DNA from: Rhodothermaceae bacterium
GTDB lineage: Bacteria > Bacteroidota > Rhodothermia > Rhodothermales > JAHEMB01
Reading direction: 5' to 3'
Assembly: GCA_024643915.1 (NCBI GenBank)
Contig: JAHEMB010000013.1
Location: 1-16,346 of the forward strand
Length of the DNA stretch: 16,346 bases
Under the pieces are notes generated by a model. It was not told the origin of the DNA and made no database searches. It saw only the letters and a list, made by a program, of their open reading frames with translations. Shown here piece after piece: positions 1 to 5,961 of the stretch (positions within the stretch are counted from its first letter, which is position 1; each line of letters opens with the position of its first letter). Position numbers and translations under genes: made by a program.

Positions 1-1
1 G

Positions 2-571
2 CCCGTCTGCCGGCGCAAATACTACGAGGACTACCCGAAGCGCCTGCAAGACCTTGAGCACTTCGTCGGCCTCGCCGACAGTTTTGCCTCGCGCGCTGAT
101 TTCCTCTCCTCCCTCGCCCTCGATCCCATCGAACTCTCCGCCCTCGACACCGACCCGCTTGAAGAGGACGAGGCGCCGCTGGTGCTCTCGACCATTCATT
201 CAGCGAAGGGGCTGGAGTTCCACTCGGTCTTCATCATCCACGCGCTCGACGGCGTGCTGCCCTCGGCCTACGCGCTCAAGGACGACGACGCCATCGACGA
301 GGAACTGCGGTTGCTCTACGTGGCCGTCACCCGCGCCGAGGAGAACCTGTTCATCTCGTACCCCATCCTCCAGTACCGCCGCTACCAGGGCGAGTACCTG
401 AGCAACCCCAGCCGCTTCCTCACCGACGTGCCGCCGGCCCTGCTCGAAGAATGGCAACTCGTCGAGGAGAAGAACGAAGCCCCGCCCCAGCTCGCAGCCG
501 CCCCCGCTATCCTGGAATCAGGAAACGGGCGGGGCAAGAAAGATGAGTACGACGACGGGCTGCCTTTTTGA
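2..571 (+). CDS. UvrD/PcrA-type superfamily 1 DNA helicase, C-terminal part (5' end outside window)
   Basis: The 189 residues seen are the C-terminal part of an ATP-dependent 3'-5' DNA helicase, a family that unwinds DNA in repair and replication. Motif V is seen as STIHSAKGLEF and motif VI as EELRLLYVAVTRAEENL, the latter carrying the arginine finger. Both belong to RecA-like domain 2A of UvrD/PcrA/Rep. The frame is open to the left edge, so the start and the Walker motifs lie outside the window. After motif VI come only about 90 residues, ending in a low-complexity tail and the acidic tip DEYDDGLPF. I see no PcrA-like Tudor domain. The tip resembles the C-terminal peptide of single-stranded DNA-binding protein. 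The gene converges on the PIN-domain gene with 19 bp between stop codons. The family is certain; UvrD versus PcrA naming is not. Confidence 0.93.
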   Translation, partial: PVCRRKYYEDYPKRLQDLEHFVGLADSFASRADFLSSLALDPIELSALDTDPLEEDEAPLVLSTIHSAKGLEFHSVFIIHALDGVLPSAYALKDDDAIDEELRLLYVAVTRAEENLFISYPILQYRRYQGEYLSNPSRFLTDVPPALLEEWQLVEEKNEAPPQLAAAPAILESGNGRGKKDEYDDGLPF

Positions 572-590
572 GCTGGAAAGCTGATACAAC

Positions 591-977
591 TTACCAGAGC
601 ACTTGCACGGGGTAGGCCGTAAAACGAGGATCTCGGCTTACCAGCGTCAGATTCTCGTGGCGGGCCTGTGCTATCAGCAGGCGGTCGAAAGGGTCCCGAT
701 GATGAAGCGGCAGATCATCGAGGGTGAGGATATGGGGAAGCTGGATGGGTAGAAGCGCGAAGCCATTGGCCGTTTGTTGCTCACCGATGATTTCTGCAAG
801 GGGCTTGAAAAGTGTCAGCTTGCCGATTTGCGACTTGCTCTGCATCTTCCAGGCATTCACCACGCTTATAAAAACAACATTGCCGTCGTCTCGAAGGGCC
901 ATGCGGGCTGTGTCAGAGAGAAGACGTGATCGGGCATCCCACCAAAGAAGGGCGTGCGTGTCGAGCAAGAGCCTCAT
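591..977 (-). CDS. PIN-domain (VapC-like) type II toxin, probably catalytically impaired
   Basis: This 128-aa protein has the usual VapC-type PIN length and begins MRLLLDTHALLWW, with the first metal-binding Asp at residue 6. Near the end come HHRDPFDRLLIAQA and LVSRDPRF, which supply the later acidic residues. PIN toxins are Mg-dependent ribonucleases that cut tRNA or other RNA. The second conserved acid, normally the Glu in an S-A-W-E motif, is Lys44 here (NAWKMQSK, codon at 846-848), which one G-to-A change would explain. The start ATG overlaps the stop of the upstream antitoxin remnant as ATGA, the normal coupling in these modules. Because the antitoxin is truncated and the active site altered, I infer a decaying toxin-antitoxin locus. 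A remaining RNA-binding role cannot be excluded. Confidence 0.88.
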   Translation of the reverse strand: MRLLLDTHALLWWDARSRLLSDTARMALRDDGNVVFISVVNAWKMQSKSQIGKLTLFKPLAEIIGEQQTANGFALLPIQLPHILTLDDLPLHHRDPFDRLLIAQARHENLTLVSRDPRFTAYPVQVLW

Positions 978-1069
978 TCGTCACCCATCCAGAAGGCATC
1001 CGGCAACGCTTCGTCGAAGTCTTCGCTCATTTCGAACGATCCCGGATGCAGATCGGGCGCGCGTGCTGA
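974..1069 (-). pseudogene. C-terminal remnant of a Phd/YefM-type antitoxin
   Basis: Upstream of the PIN toxin and overlapping its start by ATGA, the minus strand encodes about 30 codons ending DLHPGSFEMSEDFDEALPD followed by AFWMGDE and stop. This matches the usual C-terminal, toxin-neutralising tail of Phd/YefM-family antitoxins that pair with PIN toxins (H-x-G-x-F, then S-D-D-F-D-x-P-L-P-D). The N-terminal DNA-binding half is missing: in the same frame, upstream, the next stop is the TGA that ends the LysR gene at 1097-1099. The 5' boundary given is approximate. The only in-frame ATG within it (1028-1030) would make an 18-residue peptide without a clear ribosome binding site. I read it as a truncated gene. 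Confidence 0.7.
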
Positions 1070-1162
1070 GGAAGGGCCGCCACCGAACGATCCCTCTCAG
1101 ACATCGTCAACGAGGCCGTCCGGGTGCTGCTCGCCGAGGATGCCGGTGATCTCGCCGCTATT
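1070..1162 (+). pseudogene. Relic of a ribbon-helix-helix (CopG-like) antitoxin
   Basis: The plus strand encodes AATERSLSDIVNEAVRVLLA followed by EDAGDLAA, open from just after a TGA at 1067-1069. This closely resembles the core of small CopG/RHH antitoxins of the type R-S-I/L-S-D-L-V-N-E-A-V-R-x-x-L-x-E-D-A-E-D-L-A-A. The N-terminal beta strand that contacts DNA and the C-terminal toxin-binding segment are both absent; after 1162 the reading frame runs into sequence antisense to the LysR gene. No start codon suits it. It therefore looks like a fragment left by recombination, and it abuts the Phd remnant on the opposite strand. Similarity was judged by eye. Confidence 0.55.
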
Positions 1163-2122
1163 GCGCGCCCTCTGTTTTATTGGACGTGGAGCCCCAGCCG
1201 TGTGAACAACGCCATTGGCCTTGACGGACAGGGGGCTCTCTGCTTGCAAGAGGTCAATAAAAGCCGTCAAATACGTCGGGGCCGCCGACGTTGCAGAGCG
1301 CACAGCGCGCCAATGACGAGGCATACCGTCCGCTGTGATCGGCAGCGTTACGAGGCGTCCTTCGGCTACATCCGGCGCCGCGGCCCAACCGGCGACGACC
1401 GTAATGCCGAGACCCGCTTTCACCAGGTTGAGGAGGCCGTCCGTGATCCGAATACTGGAACAACGGCGCGGCCTCACACCGGCCGGCATCAAAACTTCGC
1501 GCATCACGTCGCTTGCTTCTGCATCGTAGAGCAACAGGTGCTCCTCAGCGAAATCTTCAGCCGCCAGATACGGTCGCGTAGCCAGCCGGTGCTTCGGGGG
1601 TAAGACAGCCATCAAGGCATCCCTAAACAGCGATGTGGCGTGTAGCTTAGGATCGGTGATCGGCGAGTAGACCAGGGCGAGGTCGAGTTTGCCCGCCACC
1701 AGGGCTGCGATGGGATCATCTGTAGCCTGCATGTTCAGGTCGATCTCTACCTGCGGGTAGACGGCTTGAAACTGCTCGACGATGCCAGGCAACCAACGAT
1801 AGCACGTAAAACACTCCGTCGAAAGGCGAATGCTGCCCACTGACCCCGAGGCCATCTGCAATACGGCTTGCTCGGCGTGCGCAGCCTGCTCCAGCAAGGC
1901 GGGCGCAACAGACAGCAGGTGCCGTCCTGCTGCCGTTGGAATCATGGTCTTTCCGTGACGATCGAAGAGGGTGACGCCTAGCTTCGTTTCGATGGTACGC
2001 AGTTGTCTGCTCAAGGCAGGTTGAGAAAGATGCATCTGCTCGGCGGCCCGTGTGATGCTTTGGGTTTCGGCAATGTGTTTCACCAGGCGAAAATGCCGGA
2101 GTTCGAGAAAGGTCGTCGTCAT
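1097..2122 (-). CDS. LysR-type transcriptional regulator, MetR-like, with extended C-terminus
   Basis: This 341-residue protein has an N-terminal winged helix-turn-helix (about residues 5-65, with SITRAAEQMHLSQPALSRQL as the HTH) and a periplasmic-binding-like effector domain. The start of the effector domain, STECFTCYRWLPG, and the segment YPQVEIDL match the MetR subgroup, which in enterobacteria senses homocysteine and controls methionine genes. Transfer of that ligand to this protein is inference. LysR proteins are usually about 300 aa, so the last 35-40 residues are extra, and the final 20 or so are read antisense through an antitoxin relic. The gene is divergent from the hydrolase at 2238 with a 115-bp AT-rich gap, the classic LysR arrangement in which the regulator controls its divergent neighbour and itself. 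Confidence 0.92.
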   Translation of the reverse strand: MTTTFLELRHFRLVKHIAETQSITRAAEQMHLSQPALSRQLRTIETKLGVTLFDRHGKTMIPTAAGRHLLSVAPALLEQAAHAEQAVLQMASGSVGSIRLSTECFTCYRWLPGIVEQFQAVYPQVEIDLNMQATDDPIAALVAGKLDLALVYSPITDPKLHATSLFRDALMAVLPPKHRLATRPYLAAEDFAEEHLLLYDAEASDVMREVLMPAGVRPRRCSSIRITDGLLNLVKAGLGITVVAGWAAAPDVAEGRLVTLPITADGMPRHWRAVRSATSAAPTYLTAFIDLLQAESPLSVKANGVVHTAGAPRPIKQRARNSGEITGILGEQHPDGLVDDV

Positions 2123-2237
2123 GGCTGCCGATCATTATGCAGTGCGGTTATGGTTACTGTGATAATAATGCATTTTGATGCTGATTACAACGGTTTTAGA
2201 TTGGCTGTATCGCCCTACAGAATAACCCGGACGTGCT
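2123..2237. promoter_or_regulatory. Divergent promoter/operator region between the LysR gene and the hydrolase operon
   Basis: The gap is clearly AT-richer than its surroundings, in particular 2130-2200. It contains the 8-bp palindrome AATGCATT at 2167-2174 and repeated TGAT motifs (about 2159-2185). LysR regulators bind partly palindromic T-N11-A sites in such divergent gaps. One possible plus-strand promoter is TTGATG (2175-2180) and TAGATT (2197-2202) with 16 bp between, a weak match. The exact operator cannot be fixed by eye. Confidence 0.4.
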
Positions 2238-3107
2238 ATGACCCCCTCTGCGTGCCGCGCACTCGACCGCCGTGCCTTCCTTAAATCGAGCAGTCTCGCT
2301 GTTGCGGGGGCAGGGCTCTGGACTCTTCCTGTGGCGGCCTTTGGTCCTGCTGAAGCCCCTGGCTCGCCTCGGGTGCAACGCCTCACGTGGGCAGGGCTGA
2401 AGATCGAAATGGAGGACACGACGTTGCTCATCGACCCCATCATCACTGATATCTGGCAGGGCAATCGTAGTTTTTCCATGGTTACCCCGGAGATCAACAC
2501 CGAGCGCCGCTATGTTTTACTGACCCACCTGCACAATGATCACTACGACCGTGCTGCCGTAGCCGAAGCCTTAGGCGAGCGCGGGCGTGTTGTCTGTCAC
2601 GAAGGCATCGTCGAAGAGGTGGCCTCCGACGGATTCCGCGTGCGTCCGGCAGCGCACTACGAACCGATCCGGCTGGGCGCATTTATCGCTACGGCCTTAC
2701 CGGCTGTGGATGGGTTAGGCGTTAAGGGAGGGCAGGTTTCATGGGCCGTGCGGGGTGGGGGCAAGACTTTCTTTCACGGCGGCGACACGCTGTGGCACGG
2801 GCACTGGCGGCTCTTTCAACAGCAGTATGGCCCCTTCGACGCAGCGTATCTTCCGATCAATGGTTTTCAGCTACAAGGCATGGAGCCGCCCAGCACCATC
2901 GCTGCGTCCATGACGCCTGAGCAAGCTGTAGCGGCCGGCGTGCTGCTAGGGGCGCGAGTCGTTACCCCTATCCATTATGGGGTCAACGACCCGGAGTTCT
3001 ACGTGGAATATCCGGAAGCTGAAGGCGCCTTCATTGCCCTGGCGCAAGAACGAGAGCTGGAAATATCCGTCTTGGCGCCGGGTGAGTGGGCAGCGGGAAG
3101 GCCATAG
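2238..3107 (+). CDS. Tat-exported metallo-beta-lactamase-fold hydrolase (UlaG-like)
   Basis: The 289-aa protein opens with a twin-arginine signal: D-R-R-A-F-L-K at residues 10-16, then a hydrophobic stretch ending near residue 35. It should therefore be exported folded, with metals loaded. The metal-binding signature is THLHNDHYD (His97, His99, Asp101, His102), with FHGGDTLWHG supplying the bridging Asp and PIHYG the final His. The short fold and the opening T-W-A-G-L-K-I-E strand resemble UlaG-like and NAPE-PLD-like members, which act on lactone, phosphodiester or similar bonds; the substrate is unknown. No Shine-Dalgarno is obvious before the ATG, but the Tat motif position supports this start. 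It is 28 bp upstream of the peptidase gene and probably co-transcribed with it under the divergent LysR regulator. Confidence 0.9.
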   Translation: MTPSACRALDRRAFLKSSSLAVAGAGLWTLPVAAFGPAEAPGSPRVQRLTWAGLKIEMEDTTLLIDPIITDIWQGNRSFSMVTPEINTERRYVLLTHLHNDHYDRAAVAEALGERGRVVCHEGIVEEVASDGFRVRPAAHYEPIRLGAFIATALPAVDGLGVKGGQVSWAVRGGGKTFFHGGDTLWHGHWRLFQQQYGPFDAAYLPINGFQLQGMEPPSTIAASMTPEQAVAAGVLLGARVVTPIHYGVNDPEFYVEYPEAEGAFIALAQERELEISVLAPGEWAAGRP

Positions 3108-3135
3108 CTCCAGAGTTCCATCATCGAGGTTCAAG

Positions 3136-5103
3136 ATGATACGGCGCGTTTTACAGGTGCTGGCAGGTGTACTTGTGCTCATTGCTATCCTCCTGGGGGG
3201 GGCCTTCTATCTGAGCCGGCCAGACGTCCCCCCCCTTGTACCGAATGTCAACGACAAGCCGGTCGGCACCTTCGCTGTGGAGACCGTGACGATGCACACG
3301 TTTTACGACGACGAAGTACGCGTTGACGAAGGCCGGATAGTCGTTCCGGAAAACCGCACGTCGGAGGCATCGAATCACATCGAATTGTTCTTCCGCGTGA
3401 TGCGCACGGAGGCTGCCGACCCACGCCCGCCGGTGTTTTTCTTTGCGGGTGGCCCCGGTTCGTCCTCCACGCGTGTCGCGCAAACCACCTATTTCTATCT
3501 CTTCCGCGAGATACAGGAGTTCGCAGATGTAGTGTTGCTGGACCAGCGCGGAACAGGCGGTTCGAACCCGAACTTGCAGTGTTACAACCAACTCGGGTTG
3601 CCAACGGATATCACGGTGGACGTGCCCGCGCAGGCCGTCTCGGCGGTTGCCGAGGCCGTCGGCAAATGCGCGGACCGGTTTCGCCGTGAAGGGGTCGATC
3701 TCGCCGCGTACAACTCGGCAGAAAGCGCACACGATATCGAGGCCCTACGAAAGGCGCTGGGCTACGAGACGATTTCGCTCTTCGGCTATAGCTACGGCAC
3801 GACGCTCGCCCAATTTTACATCCGCCTGTATCCCGACCGCGTTGCGCGGAGTGTGATGGCCGGGCCTGTGGCTACCGATGAAGCCTTGAAGCTGCCAGCA
3901 CGCGTCAACGGAAAGTTCGAGGCGATGGACAGCCTGCTTGCGGCCGACCCGCTGGCCGTCCAATACATGCCCAGCCTCCTCGAACTAATGAACAAGGTCC
4001 ACGCCGCGTTGCGCGCAAAACCGCAGTTCATACAACTCCCCCTCATGGACGCGGTAAGTGATGAGGACGGGGTACTTGGCAAGGCGGTCTTCCAGACGAT
4101 TTCCCTCGTCAAGCCGCACTGGGAGCTGACCCTAACAGATCAGCACCTGCAAATGATGATGGCGACGCGCGGCGGCAATCCCACGTGGACGCGTAAGCTG
4201 CCTTCATTCTACTATGCCATGCATCGGGGGGACTTTCAAGAAGCGGGCAACTTCCTCCGCAACTTCCGGCGCGAAACGTTGCCCAACCTGCTGTTCTTCA
4301 CCGCCAGTTGCGCCACGCGGTACTCGGAGGCGCGGTGGGCCGAGGCGTCTGCTACGTCGTCCTACGCTCTGACCCATACCGGCATCTCTTTCGGGCGCTT
4401 CCCGGAGGTGTGCGACGCCGTTGGTGTGCCAAAGCTACCCGGGTTGAGTGATCCCGTGACCGGGGAAACGCCCCTGCTCCTTATCGCCAGCACACTCGAT
4501 ACGCAGACGCCGGTGGCAAACATGCGCGTCGTCGCCTCCCGGTTTCCGGATCCGGTGACGGTGATCGTAGAAAACGCAAGCCACACAGATCTCATTTTCC
4601 CCGAGACCGGCGAGACCCTTCTCCAGTTTCTCCAGGGAGAACTGGTCGAGAGTAGCGTGCAGCACAAAGACGGACGGCGTGCCTTGCGCTTTCGCCGACC
4701 GATCTCGTTCGATCCGCTCGTGCCTTATCGATATTCATTACAGGACACGCTGTTCGCGGTCACACAGCGGCACGGCGTGGAAGCAGCGGTAGCGCGGTAC
4801 GAGGTAATCAGGAGAGAAAACGCCTTGCAGGACGAATACCTATGGGATCTGGGAGAGAATTCCCTGAACGCGCTGGGCTACCGGTTCCTGCGCGCCGGCA
4901 TGACGGAAGAGGCCATCCGAATCTTCGAGTTGAACACGGCCGTTTTCCCCAAGGCCTACAACCCGTTCAACAGTCTTGGGGAGGCCTATCTATTGGCCGG
5001 TCGGGTAGGGGAGGCCCGGAGGGCGTTGAACCGCGCCCTCGAACTCAATCGGTATGATGGAAACTCGTACAAACTGCTCAATCAGATGGAGGCGAATAAG
5101 TAA
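3136..5103 (+). CDS. Membrane-anchored alpha/beta-hydrolase (tripeptidyl/prolyl aminopeptidase-like) with C-terminal TPR repeats
   Basis: The frame is open from further upstream, but I choose the ATG at 3136. It follows a GAGG-type ribosome binding site and gives 655 residues that start MIRR and run directly into a single membrane helix (about residues 5-27). The catalytic domain shows FFFAGGPGSSS (oxyanion region), DQRGTGGSNP, the nucleophile elbow GYSYG (Ser219), Asp455 in TLDTQTP and His483 in NASHTD. This is the architecture of S33/TAP-like exopeptidases that release N-terminal residues or tripeptides. The segment after about residue 560 carries at least two TPR-like helical hairpins (EEAIRIFELNTAVFPKAYNP and GEARRALNRALELNR). 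The TPR tail is not standard for the family. The enzyme is predicted to face the periplasm, like the preceding exported hydrolase. Confidence 0.9.
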   Translation: MIRRVLQVLAGVLVLIAILLGGAFYLSRPDVPPLVPNVNDKPVGTFAVETVTMHTFYDDEVRVDEGRIVVPENRTSEASNHIELFFRVMRTEAADPRPPVFFFAGGPGSSSTRVAQTTYFYLFREIQEFADVVLLDQRGTGGSNPNLQCYNQLGLPTDITVDVPAQAVSAVAEAVGKCADRFRREGVDLAAYNSAESAHDIEALRKALGYETISLFGYSYGTTLAQFYIRLYPDRVARSVMAGPVATDEALKLPARVNGKFEAMDSLLAADPLAVQYMPSLLELMNKVHAALRAKPQFIQLPLMDAVSDEDGVLGKAVFQTISLVKPHWELTLTDQHLQMMMATRGGNPTWTRKLPSFYYAMHRGDFQEAGNFLRNFRRETLPNLLFFTASCATRYSEARWAEASATSSYALTHTGISFGRFPEVCDAVGVPKLPGLSDPVTGETPLLLIASTLDTQTPVANMRVVASRFPDPVTVIVENASHTDLIFPETGETLLQFLQGELVESSVQHKDGRRALRFRRPISFDPLVPYRYSLQDTLFAVTQRHGVEAAVARYEVIRRENALQDEYLWDLGENSLNALGYRFLRAGMTEEAIRIFELNTAVFPKAYNPFNSLGEAYLLAGRVGEARRALNRALELNRYDGNSYKLLNQMEANK

Positions 5104-5251
5104 CCGTGCATTCGACCTGATGACAACACCGCTGCGCGCAAGCAGCAATAGATGCCCACGTCGGCTCCGGCCTGGGGTTTACTACCGGCTCCACCAGGGA
5201 TGAGGTAGCCGAGGCAGGGAAGAGAAGTCAGGAAGCGGCAGCAGCCGCACG

Positions 5252-5377
5252 CTAGAAGCCGCCCCGGAAGTCCGAAAGGGCGTTCTCCCAGTCTGCGCCG
5301 AAGCGCAGGTTGAGATCGTAGAACCGCCACGCGGCGGCGGCGGTGGCGAGGGCAAACAGCACGGAAAGCGTTTTCAT
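5252..5377 (-). CDS. Candidate 41-aa small secreted or membrane protein
   Basis: The frame reads MKTLSVLFALATAAAAWRFY, then D-L-N-L-R-F-G-A-D-W-E-N-A-L-S-D-F-R-G-G-F and stop. A Lys followed by a 13-residue hydrophobic run looks like an uncleaved signal anchor or short signal peptide; the rest is a small polar tail rich in aromatic residues. GGAG sits 8 nt before the ATG, in a genome where such sites are often missing. I do not recognise a family. It stands alone, with the two hairpins of 5430-5469 lying about 50-90 nt upstream in its leader. Very short reading frames arise by chance, so this rests on the start context and the signal-like start. Confidence 0.45.
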   Translation of the reverse strand: MKTLSVLFALATAAAAWRFYDLNLRFGADWENALSDFRGGF

Positions 5378-5429
5378 GGCGTTGCTCCGGTTGGTGTATC
5401 GGTTGGGGCAGACGCAAGCCGCCCCGTGT

Positions 5430-5448
5430 GCTCAACGTCGTGTTGAGC
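5430..5448. repeat. Perfect 7-bp hairpin upstream of the 41-aa ORF
   Basis: GCTCAAC (5430-5436) and GTTGAGC (5442-5448) pair perfectly around a 5-nt loop. No T-run follows on either strand, so it is not by itself a terminator. It adjoins a second hairpin, and the pair could form a structured leader or an operator. Confidence 0.55.
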
Positions 5449-5475
5449 CGCCCCTCTGGAACAGGGGCGCTCTTT
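5449..5475 (+). terminator. Possible weak intrinsic terminator
   Basis: CGCCCCT (5449-5455) pairs with AGGGGCG (5463-5469) around a 7-nt loop and is followed on the plus strand by CTCTTT. The stem is strong but the T-tract is short and interrupted. It may end transcripts running on from the hydrolase operon about 350 bp upstream, or act as a leader structure on the minus strand. Confidence 0.4.
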
Positions 5476-5568
5476 AATTATCGGAGGCGGGCCGCATATC
5501 TTTATTTTCCATTTGCATACAGTGGAGCGAGCCTGCCTGGCAACACCTTGCCGAAGAGCGGAGCGACA

Positions 5569-5769
5569 TTACCACCACGGTTGGACCGCTCGCGGTGAGC
5601 CGTCGAAGGGGAGCGGGCGCACAGCGTTGGGATTGTTGAAGGTGTTAGGCGCGTTCTCTTTATCTCGCGGCGCAACGCTGAAGCCTGCGATGAGGATTTT
5701 TTTGGAGGCTTTTGGAAGCGCTTCGAGCGGGTGGGACAATACCGAGTTAATGACGGCCATATTTTGCAT
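5569..5769 (-). CDS. Candidate 66-aa small protein of unknown function
   Basis: The frame begins MQNMAVINSVLSHPLEALPK and ends RAVQPWW. It has the best Shine-Dalgarno of the gap: AGGAGG five nucleotides before the ATG. The protein has a short amphipathic start, a small hydrophobic patch (KKILIAGFSV) and a Pro/Asn-rich second half; there is no clear signal peptide, membrane span or known motif. The base composition is AT-richer than the neighbours, which may mean recent acquisition. A plus-strand frame of similar length overlaps it but has no comparable start signal. I do not recognise a family, and a leader peptide or chance frame remain possible. Confidence 0.4.
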   Translation of the reverse strand: MQNMAVINSVLSHPLEALPKASKKILIAGFSVAPRDKENAPNTFNNPNAVRPLPFDGSPRAVQPWW

Positions 5770-5961
5770 TTAAGCCTCCTATCTCGTACTATTGGTGACC
5801 TTACAGTTACAGTTCTAATCTCCTCCATTATGGATAGGCCCGCCGATGTTGCTCGTCTGTCTGCCTGGGGCGACGGACGAAGCTGTGAGCGCAGAGGTGC
5901 GGCGTGAGGGTCATGCCGGGCACCCCGTGAACTCTCCCCATCACTCATCGGAGAAAGGTCT

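Larger units (their letters stand above)
5104..5961. other. 858-bp region without large genes
   Basis: This gap separates the hydrolase-peptidase operon from the M36 protease. It contains a candidate 41-aa minus-strand protein (5252-5377), two adjacent hairpins (5430-5469) and a candidate 66-aa minus-strand protein with a strong ribosome binding site (5569-5769). Base composition drops in 5470-5830. The last 110 bp hold the leader of the protease, with a GGAGAAAGG ribosome binding site just before its ATG. I see no tRNA, rRNA or transposase. Confidence 0.6.

Noticed and set aside
1124..1603. 159-codon plus-strand frame
   Set aside because: Only its first ~13 codons belong to the RHH antitoxin relic; the rest is antisense to the LysR gene.
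2977..3135. N-terminal extension of the peptidase frame into the hydrolase gene
   Set aside because: It overlaps the end of the hydrolase, and the ATG at 3136 has a ribosome binding site and leads straight into the membrane anchor.
5082..5435. 117-codon minus-strand frame
   Set aside because: Low-complexity Arg/Gly product. The 41-aa frame inside it has the better start context and a signal-like N-terminus.
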